Positions 8,475 to 17,426 of a stretch of DNA of 64,000 nucleotides are shown piece by piece. Each line of letters starts with the position of its first letter. The stretch's first letter is position 1. The notes below the pieces were generated by a model. The model ran no database searches, had not been told where the DNA came from, and saw only the letters and a program-made list of their open reading frames with translations. This stretch comes from Rhizobium sp. ICMP 5592. GTDB lineage: Bacteria > Pseudomonadota > Alphaproteobacteria > Rhizobiales > Rhizobiaceae. The stretch lies in contig NZ_QSNT01000001.1 in NCBI RefSeq assembly GCF_009498525.1, forward strand, positions 1,573,083 through 1,637,082. Reading direction: 5' to 3'. Made by a program: the position numbers and the translations under genes.

Positions 8475-9832
8475 GATAACGCTCCAAGTGACATCGTCGG
8501 CGAACGCTGCGGCGCGCGCTGCGCGGAATAGCGGCGCGCCGCGACGTCACTTTCGATCAGCGTCTCCAGGTCGGCGAAATGCATATCCCATCGGTTTGCG
8601 GCGCTTGCTCTCGTCCGGCGCAGTGGTGAGGCTGCAATCGCATCCACCGCCGCGCGCCAGTTGAGCCCGTCGAGCGGGTTCAGGAAGATCGCCTCGTCGA
8701 TGCCGGCGGCCTCGCGATGCGATGGAATATTGGAAGCGATGACCGGTGTGCGCAGTGCCAGCGCTTCGGTGATCGGCATGCCGTATCCTTCCGCGAAGGA
8801 TGGCGCGAGTAGCGCGGCGGCGCCGGAAACCAGTCGTGCCAATGCGGCGTCTTCCAATCCCGGCACCTCGATCACGAGGCCCGGCAAAGCGGGGCAACGT
8901 TCGAGCATCGCAAGGATATGGCTGTTCTCCCATCCTCTTTTCCCGACGATCACCAGGCGCGGCGCCTTGGGACCATCGCGCTCGGCCAGATACTGCCAGA
9001 GGCTGAGCAGCAACATGTGGTTCTTGCGCGGTTCGATAGTTCCGAGCGTGACGAAATAGGGATTTTGAGGGCGCTCGATATCTTGTGGCGGCTTCAGGAA
9101 GCACTGCTCGACGCCCGGCGGTAACACGGCGATCGAGGGCAGTTTCCGGTTGCTTTCCTGGGCATAGGTGCGCAAGGCACGGGCGGTGACCTGCGAGTTG
9201 CAGAGGACGAGCGCGGCATGCCGCAAGACCGTGTCCATCCTGCGCCGATGCCGTTCCGGTTCTTCTGGCCGAACAAACTCGGGATGGGACAAGGGAATGA
9301 GGTCATGCACATAGAATATGCCATTACGGCCGGTTTCCTTAAGCCAGGAAAATGCGGAGGTTCGCTCGAGCCGGCTATGGGAGACATGCATGAATGAGGC
9401 GTCGCGGGGTACCGACAGGCCATGGGAGAAATGGGTGGTGACCATGCGCGCAAGCTTGCGCAGCTTGCGGGAAGGGGCCTCGATCCCGTTCGGCGCAGGC
9501 GTCGGTTGCCAGGAAATCTTGCCGTCGATCGCGGCGAAGATTTTCTCCAGAAGCGCAGTCTGTGAGGATGAGAGCTCGGTTGTGGCCCAGCGGTCGTTGA
9601 GGGTGGAGATCAGGCTATCCGCCCGTGCGGCTCCGACGGATATTGCCCCATGATAACCGGTTTCGATGAATGACGGTGCCTGCGGAAGCTGGACGTCATT
9701 CGATGGCGCAGCTTGTTTGCGGCGCTCGTTAAGCCAAAGCGCATAATGGAGTTCGTAGCGATCAATACCGGTCGGTGTCGGGCAATGCGCCCGCTCAATG
9801 AGCCGGGAGATATCCATGACAACAGATTTCAT
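8471..9832 (-). CDS. Glycosyltransferase, GT4-like
   Basis: The product of 453 residues shows a GT-B fold. The N-terminal acceptor domain contains IFYVHDLIPLSHPEFV; the C-terminal donor-binding domain contains VTLGTIEPRKNHMLLL and SFAEGYGMPITEAL with the E-x7-E pattern. The ATG at 9832 is chosen because it overlaps the stop of kpsC in an ATGA arrangement; an upstream in-frame start at 9877 would overlap kpsC by 49 bases. It probably adds one sugar of the capsule repeat unit in the cytoplasm (inference). It is coupled at both ends: to kpsC upstream and the FkbM gene downstream. Confidence 0.87.
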   Translation of the reverse strand: MKSVVMDISRLIERAHCPTPTGIDRYELHYALWLNERRKQAAPSNDVQLPQAPSFIETGYHGAISVGAARADSLISTLNDRWATTELSSSQTALLEKIFAAIDGKISWQPTPAPNGIEAPSRKLRKLARMVTTHFSHGLSVPRDASFMHVSHSRLERTSAFSWLKETGRNGIFYVHDLIPLSHPEFVRPEEPERHRRRMDTVLRHAALVLCNSQVTARALRTYAQESNRKLPSIAVLPPGVEQCFLKPPQDIERPQNPYFVTLGTIEPRKNHMLLLSLWQYLAERDGPKAPRLVIVGKRGWENSHILAMLERCPALPGLVIEVPGLEDAALARLVSGAAALLAPSFAEGYGMPITEALALRTPVIASNIPSHREAAGIDEAIFLNPLDGLNWRAAVDAIAASPLRRTRASAANRWDMHFADLETLIESDVAARRYSAQRAPQRSPTMSLGALS

Positions 9833-11958
9833 CGCAGCCTTCTTACTCCGGACAAGTGGATCATATGGGCCAGCCATCGGCGCCTTGAGGGGTCAGGCGC
9901 GGTGCCCCGGCGGGCGCGGTACAATTCGGCAATGACGTCTTCAACCTCGCAAGGCAGGTCGGCGATATTCGACCAGTAGTGCGGGTAGAGGATTAGCGTA
10001 CCGGCCACGAGCGCATCGAGGCTCAAGGTCCGCTTGCGTCGAAGCGAGACGACGGCATCGTTGGTCAGACCCCAGCCGGCGTAGAAAGGCAGCCCGTAGC
10101 ACCAGACCGGGCGTTCCCGCAGAAGCGCTTCGAAGCCGATCTGCGAGGTCGCGACATGGACCTCATCGGCTGCGTGCAGCAGGCCGTTCAGATCGACATT
10201 CCCGACGATCAGGTCGGCAATGTCGTGTGGCGGCTGGCCTCGACCCGGATGCATGAACGGCTCGGCAAGGAGATCAGGATGCTGTTTGTAGACGATGAAT
10301 GCATCGGCGCGCGCGCGCCGGACGGCTCTTAGAAGCTCGGTATCGGAATCATGGCTTGCCATGCCGAGCCGCAGCGAGGCATCGTTCGGTACCTGTCCGG
10401 CCACTAGAATAATGGACCGTCCCTTGGCTTGCTCGCGGTAGTCGGGGGAGGGCTGCGCCTGCAAGTTATACTTGGTGATGCCCGTCGAAACGATGGCGCG
10501 GCGGAGCCTTCTCGCGCGCTCGAGGAGGGTGTTGTCGAAGTCCGCGGTGCTCAGAATCGTTTCGAGCCTGCTCGGCTTGGACGCATCGAAATAAATACCC
10601 TCGGCATCGAAGCAAAGCGAAGAGGGTGGGACGAGCGATGTTCCGAGCCCGGCGGAGCGGATAAAGCCGTCTTCCACCCGAATGATTGGCCGCCGTTTTC
10701 CCTGCTTCCATAGGGTGCTTTCCTCAGGCGGAGCGCTATTGCCCCACAGCACGATCTTGTCCGCCGCCTGGATCTGGACAACCGTTGGCCGGTTCGTGAA
10801 CTGCACTTGCGAGGACGGGCTGGTCAGATAACGACGCAGGACCGAGCGTTTATGCAGCGCGAAATTGAGGCAGAGATAGCGACCAGACAGGGAAGATGCG
10901 CGCCGGCGCCATTCCAGGAGCCGTTCGACAGCCTGTTCCGCCTGGATTGGCTGGCGCGTTACCGGATCGACATACAAACTATATTGAAGAAGCATTGCAT
11001 GGGCGAGTTCGTCTATGCCGACGCGGCGTGTCCGGCGGGCCTGCGCGGCGGTCGCGACGATGCTGTCGGCGCGGTCCTGTGTCAGGCCCCATCCGGCATA
11101 GACCGGCATGCCGAATGTGACGACGGTCATGCCGCGCAGCAGCGCATCTAGGCCGAGCTGGCTTGAGACCGTCCAGACTTCATCGACGATATCAAGGATC
11201 GAATGAGGCGAAACCGCGCTGTCGACGAGCTGGACACGGCTTTCGCGCGCATGTGACGTCAGATAGCCACGCGCGCGGCCGGCCACGACATCGGGGTGAC
11301 TCTTGATGATGATGTCCGCGTTGCTTTCGGCGCGGGCGGCATTCCACATCCTCAGAAATGTTTTGGCATCGGCACCTGAGCCGGCGATGGAGCGATCGCC
11401 GACGACCTGGTCCACCAGCAGAATGCGCTTGCGGCGCGTGGGCCGAAGCGAGATGTTCCCTTCGGGCAGATGGTTGTATTTGGAAAGCCGCTCATGGACG
11501 ACCCATTCGCGCAGTTTTTTCGCCCGTGCCAGATCGGCGCCAGGGGTTCCGTCCTGCAACAATGTCTCCAGTCGGGATGCCGTGTGAGCCGAGAAATGAA
11601 TGCCGAGATCATCCGCGATCAGAGAGACCGAGGGGGCTCCAGCCTTGCCGAGACCGACGGAGCGCAAGAAGCCGTCTTCCAAAGTCCAGTAGGGAAGCTT
11701 GCGTATCTGAGCATAGCGGCGGGCGATGCGCGCAAGCGGCTTGTCGCCCCAGCCAACCACGCCGTCAGTCGCTCCTCTTGCAAGCTCGATCGGCTGAAGC
11801 GATGCGGAGAGCGTGGAGCCGATTAGCGGGAAGCGCCAGCGCGTTGGAAGGAAGGCGAGAAGTCGCGCATCCGTCGGCGGCAGCCAGCATGCACGCTCGT
11901 TCTGTTCCGTCGGCGCCAGCCGCTCCTCGTTGGGAAAAAGTGTGAAATCTGAAAACAT
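9829..11958 (-). CDS. kpsC: KpsC-type capsule beta-Kdo transferase (two-module)
   Basis: The product of 709 residues is a tandem duplication typical of KpsC (about 675 in E. coli). The first half contains WGDKPLARIARRYA and EDGFLRSVGLG, the second WGNSAPPEES and EDGFIRSAGLG. Both halves then carry matching HPD, SSQLG/TSQIG and VWCYG/VTFGMP-like blocks (KSHPDVV and YKQHPDLL). In E. coli KpsC and KpsS build the poly-beta-Kdo linker on lyso-phosphatidylglycerol that primes ABC-exported capsules. The ATG at 11958 is chosen because GGGAGA lies 7 bases upstream; a TTG at 11964 has no room for one. It lies downstream of kpsS. Confidence 0.9.
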   Translation of the reverse strand: MFSDFTLFPNEERLAPTEQNERACWLPPTDARLLAFLPTRWRFPLIGSTLSASLQPIELARGATDGVVGWGDKPLARIARRYAQIRKLPYWTLEDGFLRSVGLGKAGAPSVSLIADDLGIHFSAHTASRLETLLQDGTPGADLARAKKLREWVVHERLSKYNHLPEGNISLRPTRRKRILLVDQVVGDRSIAGSGADAKTFLRMWNAARAESNADIIIKSHPDVVAGRARGYLTSHARESRVQLVDSAVSPHSILDIVDEVWTVSSQLGLDALLRGMTVVTFGMPVYAGWGLTQDRADSIVATAAQARRTRRVGIDELAHAMLLQYSLYVDPVTRQPIQAEQAVERLLEWRRRASSLSGRYLCLNFALHKRSVLRRYLTSPSSQVQFTNRPTVVQIQAADKIVLWGNSAPPEESTLWKQGKRRPIIRVEDGFIRSAGLGTSLVPPSSLCFDAEGIYFDASKPSRLETILSTADFDNTLLERARRLRRAIVSTGITKYNLQAQPSPDYREQAKGRSIILVAGQVPNDASLRLGMASHDSDTELLRAVRRARADAFIVYKQHPDLLAEPFMHPGRGQPPHDIADLIVGNVDLNGLLHAADEVHVATSQIGFEALLRERPVWCYGLPFYAGWGLTNDAVVSLRRKRTLSLDALVAGTLILYPHYWSNIADLPCEVEDVIAELYRARRGTAPDPSRRRWLAHMIHLSGVRRLR

Positions 11959-11979
11959 CTGCAATCTCCCGATCCCACA

Positions 11980-13410
11980 TTATGTTCCGCTGCGACTGCC
12001 GAAATCCGGCTGTTCCAGCAGAGTCGTGTTGTCCGGGTGCAGGAAGGCGACCGTCTTCGCATCAGCGGCGGACGGAAGTTGTGCGCGAAGGCGCTGCACG
12101 ACGCGTTCGGCGGTATCTTCGATATAGGCACGGAGATAGAAGCTGCCGTTGATAAGGCTTTGCCGATACATCTGGCGCACGAATTGCTGGACCCGCTCCT
12201 TTTGTGGAGCGATCGGGTTTTGCCAGAAGTCGTCTATGGCCGCGGCAGACAGCGCATCATTCTTGGGCAGGTTTGCAAGCCCTTCGGCGCCGTAGAAGGT
12301 ATCGCCGAGCGCCAGAAGCGGCTTTCCGTGGTTGAGCGCGAGAAGGCCCGACGTGCTGTTGACGGTGACGAGGCCGAGGGAGTGACGGATGAGAAGACCG
12401 ATCGATCCGTCGTCGAGCACCTGCACACGGTCCTCGCATTTGCAGAGCATGGCCAGCTGTTTCACGAAGGGCCGATAGCTCTTGTGCCCGCGGTCCATGG
12501 GATGAATCTTGAAGACCAGTTGATGCGCCGGGTCGGCGCGGCGGGCGAAGGATCTGATCGTCTCGGTGATCAGCCGTTCCATCGTCCAGCCACGGCCGTG
12601 GCTGAGAAGCTGCTGATCGTCATGCACCTGTAGCGCAACAACGAAGTAACGGCCTTCCTGGTTCTCGATCAGATCGACCGTCAGATTGTTGTTCCTGGGG
12701 TAATAGCGCAGTTTGCGATAGAAATTGCGTGACCAAAGGATCACTTCCGACAATATCGCCCGGTTGCGGTGATGCTCGTTGCCGAAAAAGAACGGAGATC
12801 CCAGCGCCTTCACTACATAATAGGCGATCCCCTCCATCGCCATCGACCGAAAGAGGTTGCCGCGCATCATTTCCGCAGGCTCTAAAGGTGTTTCCGCATC
12901 ACCCGCCGGGGGCGCGTCGATGCGCAGCGGTGAGCGAGCATTGTTGCCGCCCCACTCGCAGGAAATGAAATGGGGACGGGCATAACCCTCTTCGAAGCAA
13001 AGCACGGACACGCCCAGCTGCCTCGCGACATCAATGGCCGTCCGGTGATACGGACGGCAATCGCCGAACAGCACGATGACCAGCGGCGCGTCTCTTTTGA
13101 TGAAGGCCTTCAGCCAATCCGCCCAGGCATCGGTCGTGCCGCAGAAGTTCACGGCGCCCTTGCCATGGGAAAACAGCCAGTCGCCGCCGTTGAAATTGAC
13201 CTTCAGCGTATCATAGCCCCCGGCGGTGAGAGCCCTGGCCAGGATGTTGAAGAACGGACCGACCGGCCCCTGCAGGAGGAGAACGATGGACTTCGAAGCG
13301 GACGCGTTACCCATGGGCGATAGGGAGTGATTGATCGCCCTGAAGTTCATGTGATCGCGCAGGTTTACAAAATTGCTGCCGCGGTCAGAGACTCCTCCGA
13401 ACTTTCCCAT
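11980..13410 (-). CDS. kpsS: KpsS-type capsule beta-Kdo transferase
   Basis: The product of about 476 residues has the capsule_synth pattern of KpsS: IVLLLQGPVGPFFNILARAL near the start, then KVNFNGGDWLF, VLFGDCRPYHRTA, CFEEGYARPHFIS and, near residue 300, KIHPMDRGH. KpsS adds the first Kdo to the phospholipid acceptor, after which KpsC extends it. An ATG at 13410 preceded by AAGGA at good spacing is preferred; a TTG seven codons upstream (13431) is possible. It is the first gene of a minus-strand operon (kpsS, kpsC, glycosyltransferase, FkbM, DUF6270-like) and is divergent from the second kpsE copy. Confidence 0.88.
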   Translation of the reverse strand: MGKFGGVSDRGSNFVNLRDHMNFRAINHSLSPMGNASASKSIVLLLQGPVGPFFNILARALTAGGYDTLKVNFNGGDWLFSHGKGAVNFCGTTDAWADWLKAFIKRDAPLVIVLFGDCRPYHRTAIDVARQLGVSVLCFEEGYARPHFISCEWGGNNARSPLRIDAPPAGDAETPLEPAEMMRGNLFRSMAMEGIAYYVVKALGSPFFFGNEHHRNRAILSEVILWSRNFYRKLRYYPRNNNLTVDLIENQEGRYFVVALQVHDDQQLLSHGRGWTMERLITETIRSFARRADPAHQLVFKIHPMDRGHKSYRPFVKQLAMLCKCEDRVQVLDDGSIGLLIRHSLGLVTVNSTSGLLALNHGKPLLALGDTFYGAEGLANLPKNDALSAAAIDDFWQNPIAPQKERVQQFVRQMYRQSLINGSFYLRAYIEDTAERVVQRLRAQLPSAADAKTVAFLHPDNTTLLEQPDFGSRSGT

Positions 13411-13764
13411 TCCGAATTCCTTGAACAGCAATGAAGGATCAGCGGCTAAGTGGCTGACATTTATTGCTGCGACATTTTACCCACGCCATACGGATCACGC
13501 CGCCAAAGTATTAATTACGACAGGACGCCATCTATTTGAAATTATAAAGAGAAAATCTCTATTGATCGCGAAATATATTTGACTTTAAAAGGATATATGG
13601 GAACCTATCGCGCAAATCCGTGTCTCTTTCGTTGTTGTACAGACGCGAGACATGGTGATCTGGCATGAACGAGATGGGAGGCTCTCTGACGTCTTGATGA
13701 TGACTCCGGAAAACTACAGAGATGCCCCCTTTATTCTCCGAGAGAGAGATTTGACGGCCCTCAT
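13411..13764. other. Divergent AT-rich promoter region between kpsS and kpsE copy 2
   Basis: No gene is seen in these 354 bases. The stretch is AT-richer than its surroundings and must hold promoters for both directions. A small perfect inverted repeat AGAGA-AAA-TCTCT lies at 13548-13560, and a TTGACT element reading rightwards lies at 13579-13584 without a convincing -10 at 17 bases. These are suggestive only. Confidence 0.5.
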
Positions 13765-14970
13765 ATGACCCGCATTGAGAACAACAGGGAGTTCGCCGAT
13801 TTCGTAACGCTGGTAACCGTGCGCTCGTCCGCCACGGCTTCCGGCGGAAATGTGAGTTGGTGGAGCGCCCGCGCACGCTGGTTACGATCGCATCTGCTGC
13901 TGCTTTTTATGCTGGTGATCCCCGGCTTGCTCGGCGCCGTCTACTACGCTTTTATTTGCGCGGAGCAGTATGTTTCCGAGACGCAGTTCGTGGTTCGCAG
14001 TCCCAACCGGAACGCGGCGGGCCTGCTCAGCGGCTTCCTGCAGAGTACGGGCTTCGTGCGGGCGCAGGACGACAGCTATATTGTCAGCGAGTTCATGATG
14101 TCGCGCGCGGCCGTGGACGAACTCGCCGCAAAGAACGGCTTGACGGATATCATGTCCCGTCCCGAGGCGGATTTCCTCAACCGGTATCCACTGCCATGGA
14201 CCGTGGCGAATAATGAGGAGCTGTTCCAGCACTACAAGAACTTCGTCAAGGTCGATACCAATAGCAGCAGTGGCGTGACAACTCTGGAGGTCTATGCCTT
14301 CCGGGCGGAGGACTCCTTCAATCTCGCCAATGCCCTGCTTCAGCATGCCGAGGAGCTCATCAACCAACTTAACGACCGGGCGCGAGGGGATGCCATCCGC
14401 TATGCGCAGGTCGAGCTGACCGACAGTGAGCGCAGGCTGCAATCCACGCAAAAGAACCTGACGGATTTCCGTAACCGGGAAACGCTCATCGATCCAAGCA
14501 AGCAGTCGGCGGCAGCTCTCGATTTGATCGCGCGGCTTTCGGACGATGTTGCCGACAGCAAGGCCCGACTGGCGGCCCTTGACGAGCAGGCGCCCCAGAG
14601 TCCACAAGGGGAGGCCTTGCGCGCTCGGGTGACGGCGATGGAGCGCCAGGTCAGCGACGAGCGGGCGCGGGTCGTGGGTAGCGACAGTTCCATGGCGCCG
14701 CGCATTGCGCAGTATGAGCAACTTCTTCTGGAAAGAGAAATGTCGGCCAAGATGTTGGCTTCAGCCACCACCTCGCTGGAAAATGCCAAGATCGATGCGC
14801 AACGCCAGCAGCTTTATCTCGAGCGTATCTCCAATCCGAACCTGCCTGATCATCCTCTTTATCCAAAACGCATCAAGTCGTTTCTGATGTTCCTGGCGAT
14901 ATGCGGCGCCTTCTACATGATCGTGCAGTTCTTTGTCTCCCAAGTTCTGGAACACGCGGCATCGGAATGA
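13765..14970 (+). CDS. kpsE: KpsE/RkpR-type capsule export inner-membrane protein, copy 2
   Basis: The 401-residue product is a KpsE-family polysaccharide co-polymerase. A membrane segment lies at ~46-66 (LLLLFMLVIPGLLGAVYYAF), followed by a periplasmic part with QFVVRSPNRN, long charged coiled-coil stretches (~200-345) and a second membrane segment (SFLMFLAICGAFYMIVQFF). It is clearly a paralogue of the copy at 3880-5091, with matching blocks from VYYAF through NDRARGDA to DAQRQQLYLE. Its stop overlaps the kpsT start, so this copy is the one translationally coupled to the transporter ATPase. Retention of both copies suggests hetero-oligomer formation or two export routes (inference). Confidence 0.88.
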   Translation: MTRIENNREFADFVTLVTVRSSATASGGNVSWWSARARWLRSHLLLLFMLVIPGLLGAVYYAFICAEQYVSETQFVVRSPNRNAAGLLSGFLQSTGFVRAQDDSYIVSEFMMSRAAVDELAAKNGLTDIMSRPEADFLNRYPLPWTVANNEELFQHYKNFVKVDTNSSSGVTTLEVYAFRAEDSFNLANALLQHAEELINQLNDRARGDAIRYAQVELTDSERRLQSTQKNLTDFRNRETLIDPSKQSAAALDLIARLSDDVADSKARLAALDEQAPQSPQGEALRARVTAMERQVSDERARVVGSDSSMAPRIAQYEQLLLEREMSAKMLASATTSLENAKIDAQRQQLYLERISNPNLPDHPLYPKRIKSFLMFLAICGAFYMIVQFFVSQVLEHAASE

Positions 14971-15698
14971 ACAACATCCCTACCAGCCTCGCAGAGTTTA
15001 CCGCACCGAAGGAGCCGCCGCAGAACGATGTTTCGGCGCTGCCGGAGGGGATCGTCGGCGTGTTCGACATCGTCAAGGAATACGAGGTTCACGGTCGCAT
15101 GCGGCGCGTGCTTGATGGTATCAATTTCAAGATCTCGCGCGGGGAGAAGATCGCAGTCCTCGGCCACAACGGTGCCGGCAAATCCACGCTTGTGCGTTTG
15201 ATCGCCGGGATAGAGGCACCCACTTCGGGCAAGATCGTGCGCAGCATGACCATGTCCTGGCCTATTGCGCTGAGCGGCGGCTTCGGCGGATCGATGACAG
15301 GCTATGATTGCATGCGGTTTCTGTCGCGCGTCTATGACAAGCCATTCGATGAAATCCGAGATATGGTGGAAGACTTCAGCGATCTCGGCAAATATCTGCG
15401 CATGCCGCTCAAGACCTATTCGTCCGGCATGCGTGCACGGCTGGCCTTCGGCATGTCGCTTGCCATCGACTTTGACTGCTATCTCATCGACGAGGTGATG
15501 GCTGTCGGCGACAAACGGTTTCAGACTCGTTCATTCGAGGAACTTTTCGTCAAGCGGAAGGACCGCTCGATGATCGTGGTCGGCCATAACTTAAATGTGA
15601 TCGCCGACATCTGCACCTCGGCACTCGTTCTGAAGAACGGTCGCGGCCGTGTTTTCGACGATGTCGAGTATGCTTTCCGTATCTATTCGACACTCTGA
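14967..15698 (+). CDS. kpsT: KpsT-type capsule ABC transporter ATPase
   Basis: The product of 243 residues carries Walker A GHNGAGKST (~66-74), the ABC signature YSSGMRARLAFG (~151-162), Walker B CYLIDE (~171-176) and the switch histidine in VVGHN (H207). The signature SSGM rather than LSGGQ is typical of polysaccharide-exporting ATPases. The start at 14967 overlaps the stop of kpsE copy 2 (ATGA); an upstream in-frame start at 14901 would lie inside that gene. It should energise KpsM (5256-6065) to export the lipid-linked capsule. It lacks the C-terminal carbohydrate-binding extension of Wzt proteins, fitting group 2/3-type capsule export. Confidence 0.92.
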   Translation: MNNIPTSLAEFTAPKEPPQNDVSALPEGIVGVFDIVKEYEVHGRMRRVLDGINFKISRGEKIAVLGHNGAGKSTLVRLIAGIEAPTSGKIVRSMTMSWPIALSGGFGGSMTGYDCMRFLSRVYDKPFDEIRDMVEDFSDLGKYLRMPLKTYSSGMRARLAFGMSLAIDFDCYLIDEVMAVGDKRFQTRSFEELFVKRKDRSMIVVGHNLNVIADICTSALVLKNGRGRVFDDVEYAFRIYSTL

Positions 15699-16256
15699 TC
15701 GAATCAATTTCAGGGATCGCCGGTCGCGAACTGTCGGTTCTCTCCGCAGATCGTCTCAAAATGGCACAGTATCTCTCAGAGACGACCGTTCATCCGCCTC
15801 CGGTCGAAGCTTGCCATCCAGATGGGTTTAATGCGCGCATGGTCTGTCGTGAATTTATTCAAGTAAACTATACTAAATTAGCAAAGTTGAAATTAGTTCG
15901 CTTTATAAGTGGTTGCTCATGACCGCTACTCCTGCAAGGAGCGAATCTGCCGATGCTTTTACCTCTTTCGGCTGGCAACTGTTCACTGCCGGAATTGACC
16001 TTGCATTTTAGCGATTCATTCTGCAACCTAGGACCGTTATTCGCAATCTGAGCAAATACGTCAATGGTCGCTTTCTGTCTGACGTCGTCTTAACGAAAAG
16101 TTCACGTCTTGCGGGAGAAGCCCAACGGCGCAAATATGTATAACGTTGTCATTATCTGTACTGTTCGGAAGAAATCTACTATGCTAATTTAACAGCGCTT
16201 AATGTAATTTAAGCTGAATGATTATGCCGTGTTAGGACGATTGAAGGAGTGCGCCT
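15699..16256. other. Long AT-rich intergenic region downstream of kpsT
   Basis: This 558-base stretch separates kpsT from the AraC-type regulator and becomes clearly AT-rich from about 15840 onwards. I see no convincing gene. A 30-codon frame (15919-16011) has no ribosome binding site and was rejected. The size and composition suggest promoter and regulator-binding sites for the AraC gene and its leader. Confidence 0.5.
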
Positions 16257-16301
16257 ATGGTCTCACCCTTAAATGGAATCCGCGAAATCTGGCCTAAGTG
16301 A
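16257..16301 (+). CDS. Possible 14-residue leader peptide upstream of AraC regulator
   Basis: An ATG at 16257 is preceded by AAGGAG (16244-16249) at 7 bases, one of the best ribosome binding sites in the region. It opens a 14-codon frame encoding MVSPLNGIREIWPK before TGA at 16299-16301, 56 bases upstream of the AraC gene. The strong translation signal on so short a frame suggests a leader peptide or translational switch, but no attenuator stem could be assigned with confidence. Confidence 0.35.
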   Translation: MVSPLNGIREIWPK

Positions 16302-16357
16302 AAATCGAGTGCTTGCAATTGTTGGGATGCAACTTTAGATTTTGAGTAGGGTGGCAG

Positions 16358-17371
16358 ATGACTATGTTGGGAAGAGTTGTCGAGCAATGCGTGGGCACCT
16401 TTGAGGTGTATTCTCGTGATGCGATTGTTCGCAATCTCGATGTTTTAGAGCCGAACTGGAAATGGACGGTGCCGTCGGATCCCGGCGGAGATTATTCCTT
16501 CAAGTTCAGCAAGCAGCCCCTCCAATCAGCGTCCATCATCAGCGCTGAGCATTCGGGCAGCCTGGAGGGGGTTGCCAAGCATGACATGCCTCGCGTCAGC
16601 ATTGTCTTCGTCCTCGCGGGAGAGGTGGAGGCGCATGACAGGCGCACGCGTAGGTCCGTGCGTATTTCTGCTAATAATGTAGCAAGCATCAGCGACCGGA
16701 TGGGGAAGCGCCTGGAGATTAAGCCGAGAAGCTCCTGGCTGATGTTCCAGGTACCGGAAGCTGTGCTGCGTCAGCACTTTGAGGAACTGACCGGCAGGCC
16801 CTATGTGCAGGAATTTGCTCTGTCTTCGGTCAGTTTTCGTCAGGGTGGAGCGCAGGGATTGTATCAGACCCTGAGGCAGGCTGAGAAGGATCTCATGTCA
16901 GCCCGTCCGGCGGAAAGGGTCATGCTTGCCAAAGCATATGCCGAGCTGGTGCTGGTCAAGCTTTTTGCAAAGCTGCCGCACAACCTGTCCGATGCGTTCA
17001 CCCGAGGCGCATTGGAAACCGCACCTCGTCAGCTTCTTAGGGCCGAAGCGTTCATGCGTGACAATCTGCACAATTCGATCATGCTGGAGGATCTCGCCCA
17101 TGCCGCCAGCTGCAGCCCACGCGCGCTCCAGCGAATGTTCCGGACCTATCGGGGAGATACACCGATGGGGATATTGTGCAATTACCGGCTTGCCGCCGCC
17201 CATGGCGCTATTAAAGGTGGCCATGCTGAGAGTATAACTGATCTTGCAATGAGTCTTCAGTTCTCAAATCCGGGCCGCTTCTCTGTCCTATACAAGCATG
17301 CGTATGGTTTCAGCCCCTCGTCGATCCTCCGTTTTACCCGGGAACGGAGTGACGAGGCCGGGATGGCATGA
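16358..17371 (+). CDS. AraC-family transcriptional regulator
   Basis: The 337-residue product has an N-terminal cupin-like AraC-binding region. Within it, VSIVFVLAGEVEAHDRRTRR to SSWLMFQVP fits the beta-barrel of the AraC_binding_2 type. A C-terminal double helix-turn-helix spans ~235-330 (MLEDLAHAASCSPRALQRMF and ITDLAMSLQFSNPGRFSVLY). AGGGTGG precedes the ATG. Position between kpsT and the outer-membrane export lipoprotein, with a long AT-rich upstream region, makes it the obvious candidate regulator of the capsule locus (inference). The effector is unknown. Confidence 0.88.
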   Translation: MTMLGRVVEQCVGTFEVYSRDAIVRNLDVLEPNWKWTVPSDPGGDYSFKFSKQPLQSASIISAEHSGSLEGVAKHDMPRVSIVFVLAGEVEAHDRRTRRSVRISANNVASISDRMGKRLEIKPRSSWLMFQVPEAVLRQHFEELTGRPYVQEFALSSVSFRQGGAQGLYQTLRQAEKDLMSARPAERVMLAKAYAELVLVKLFAKLPHNLSDAFTRGALETAPRQLLRAEAFMRDNLHNSIMLEDLAHAASCSPRALQRMFRTYRGDTPMGILCNYRLAAAHGAIKGGHAESITDLAMSLQFSNPGRFSVLYKHAYGFSPSSILRFTRERSDEAGMA

Positions 17372-17426
17372 TGCGCGTGCGGGTTAGGGTAAGCTATAAC
17401 TGTCTCTCTGCCGCTCGGGATTGGTA

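Noticed and set aside
15919..16011. Thirty-codon frame in the gap after kpsT
   Set aside because: It has no ribosome binding site and its sequence gives no sign of selection; far weaker than the leader frame at 16257.
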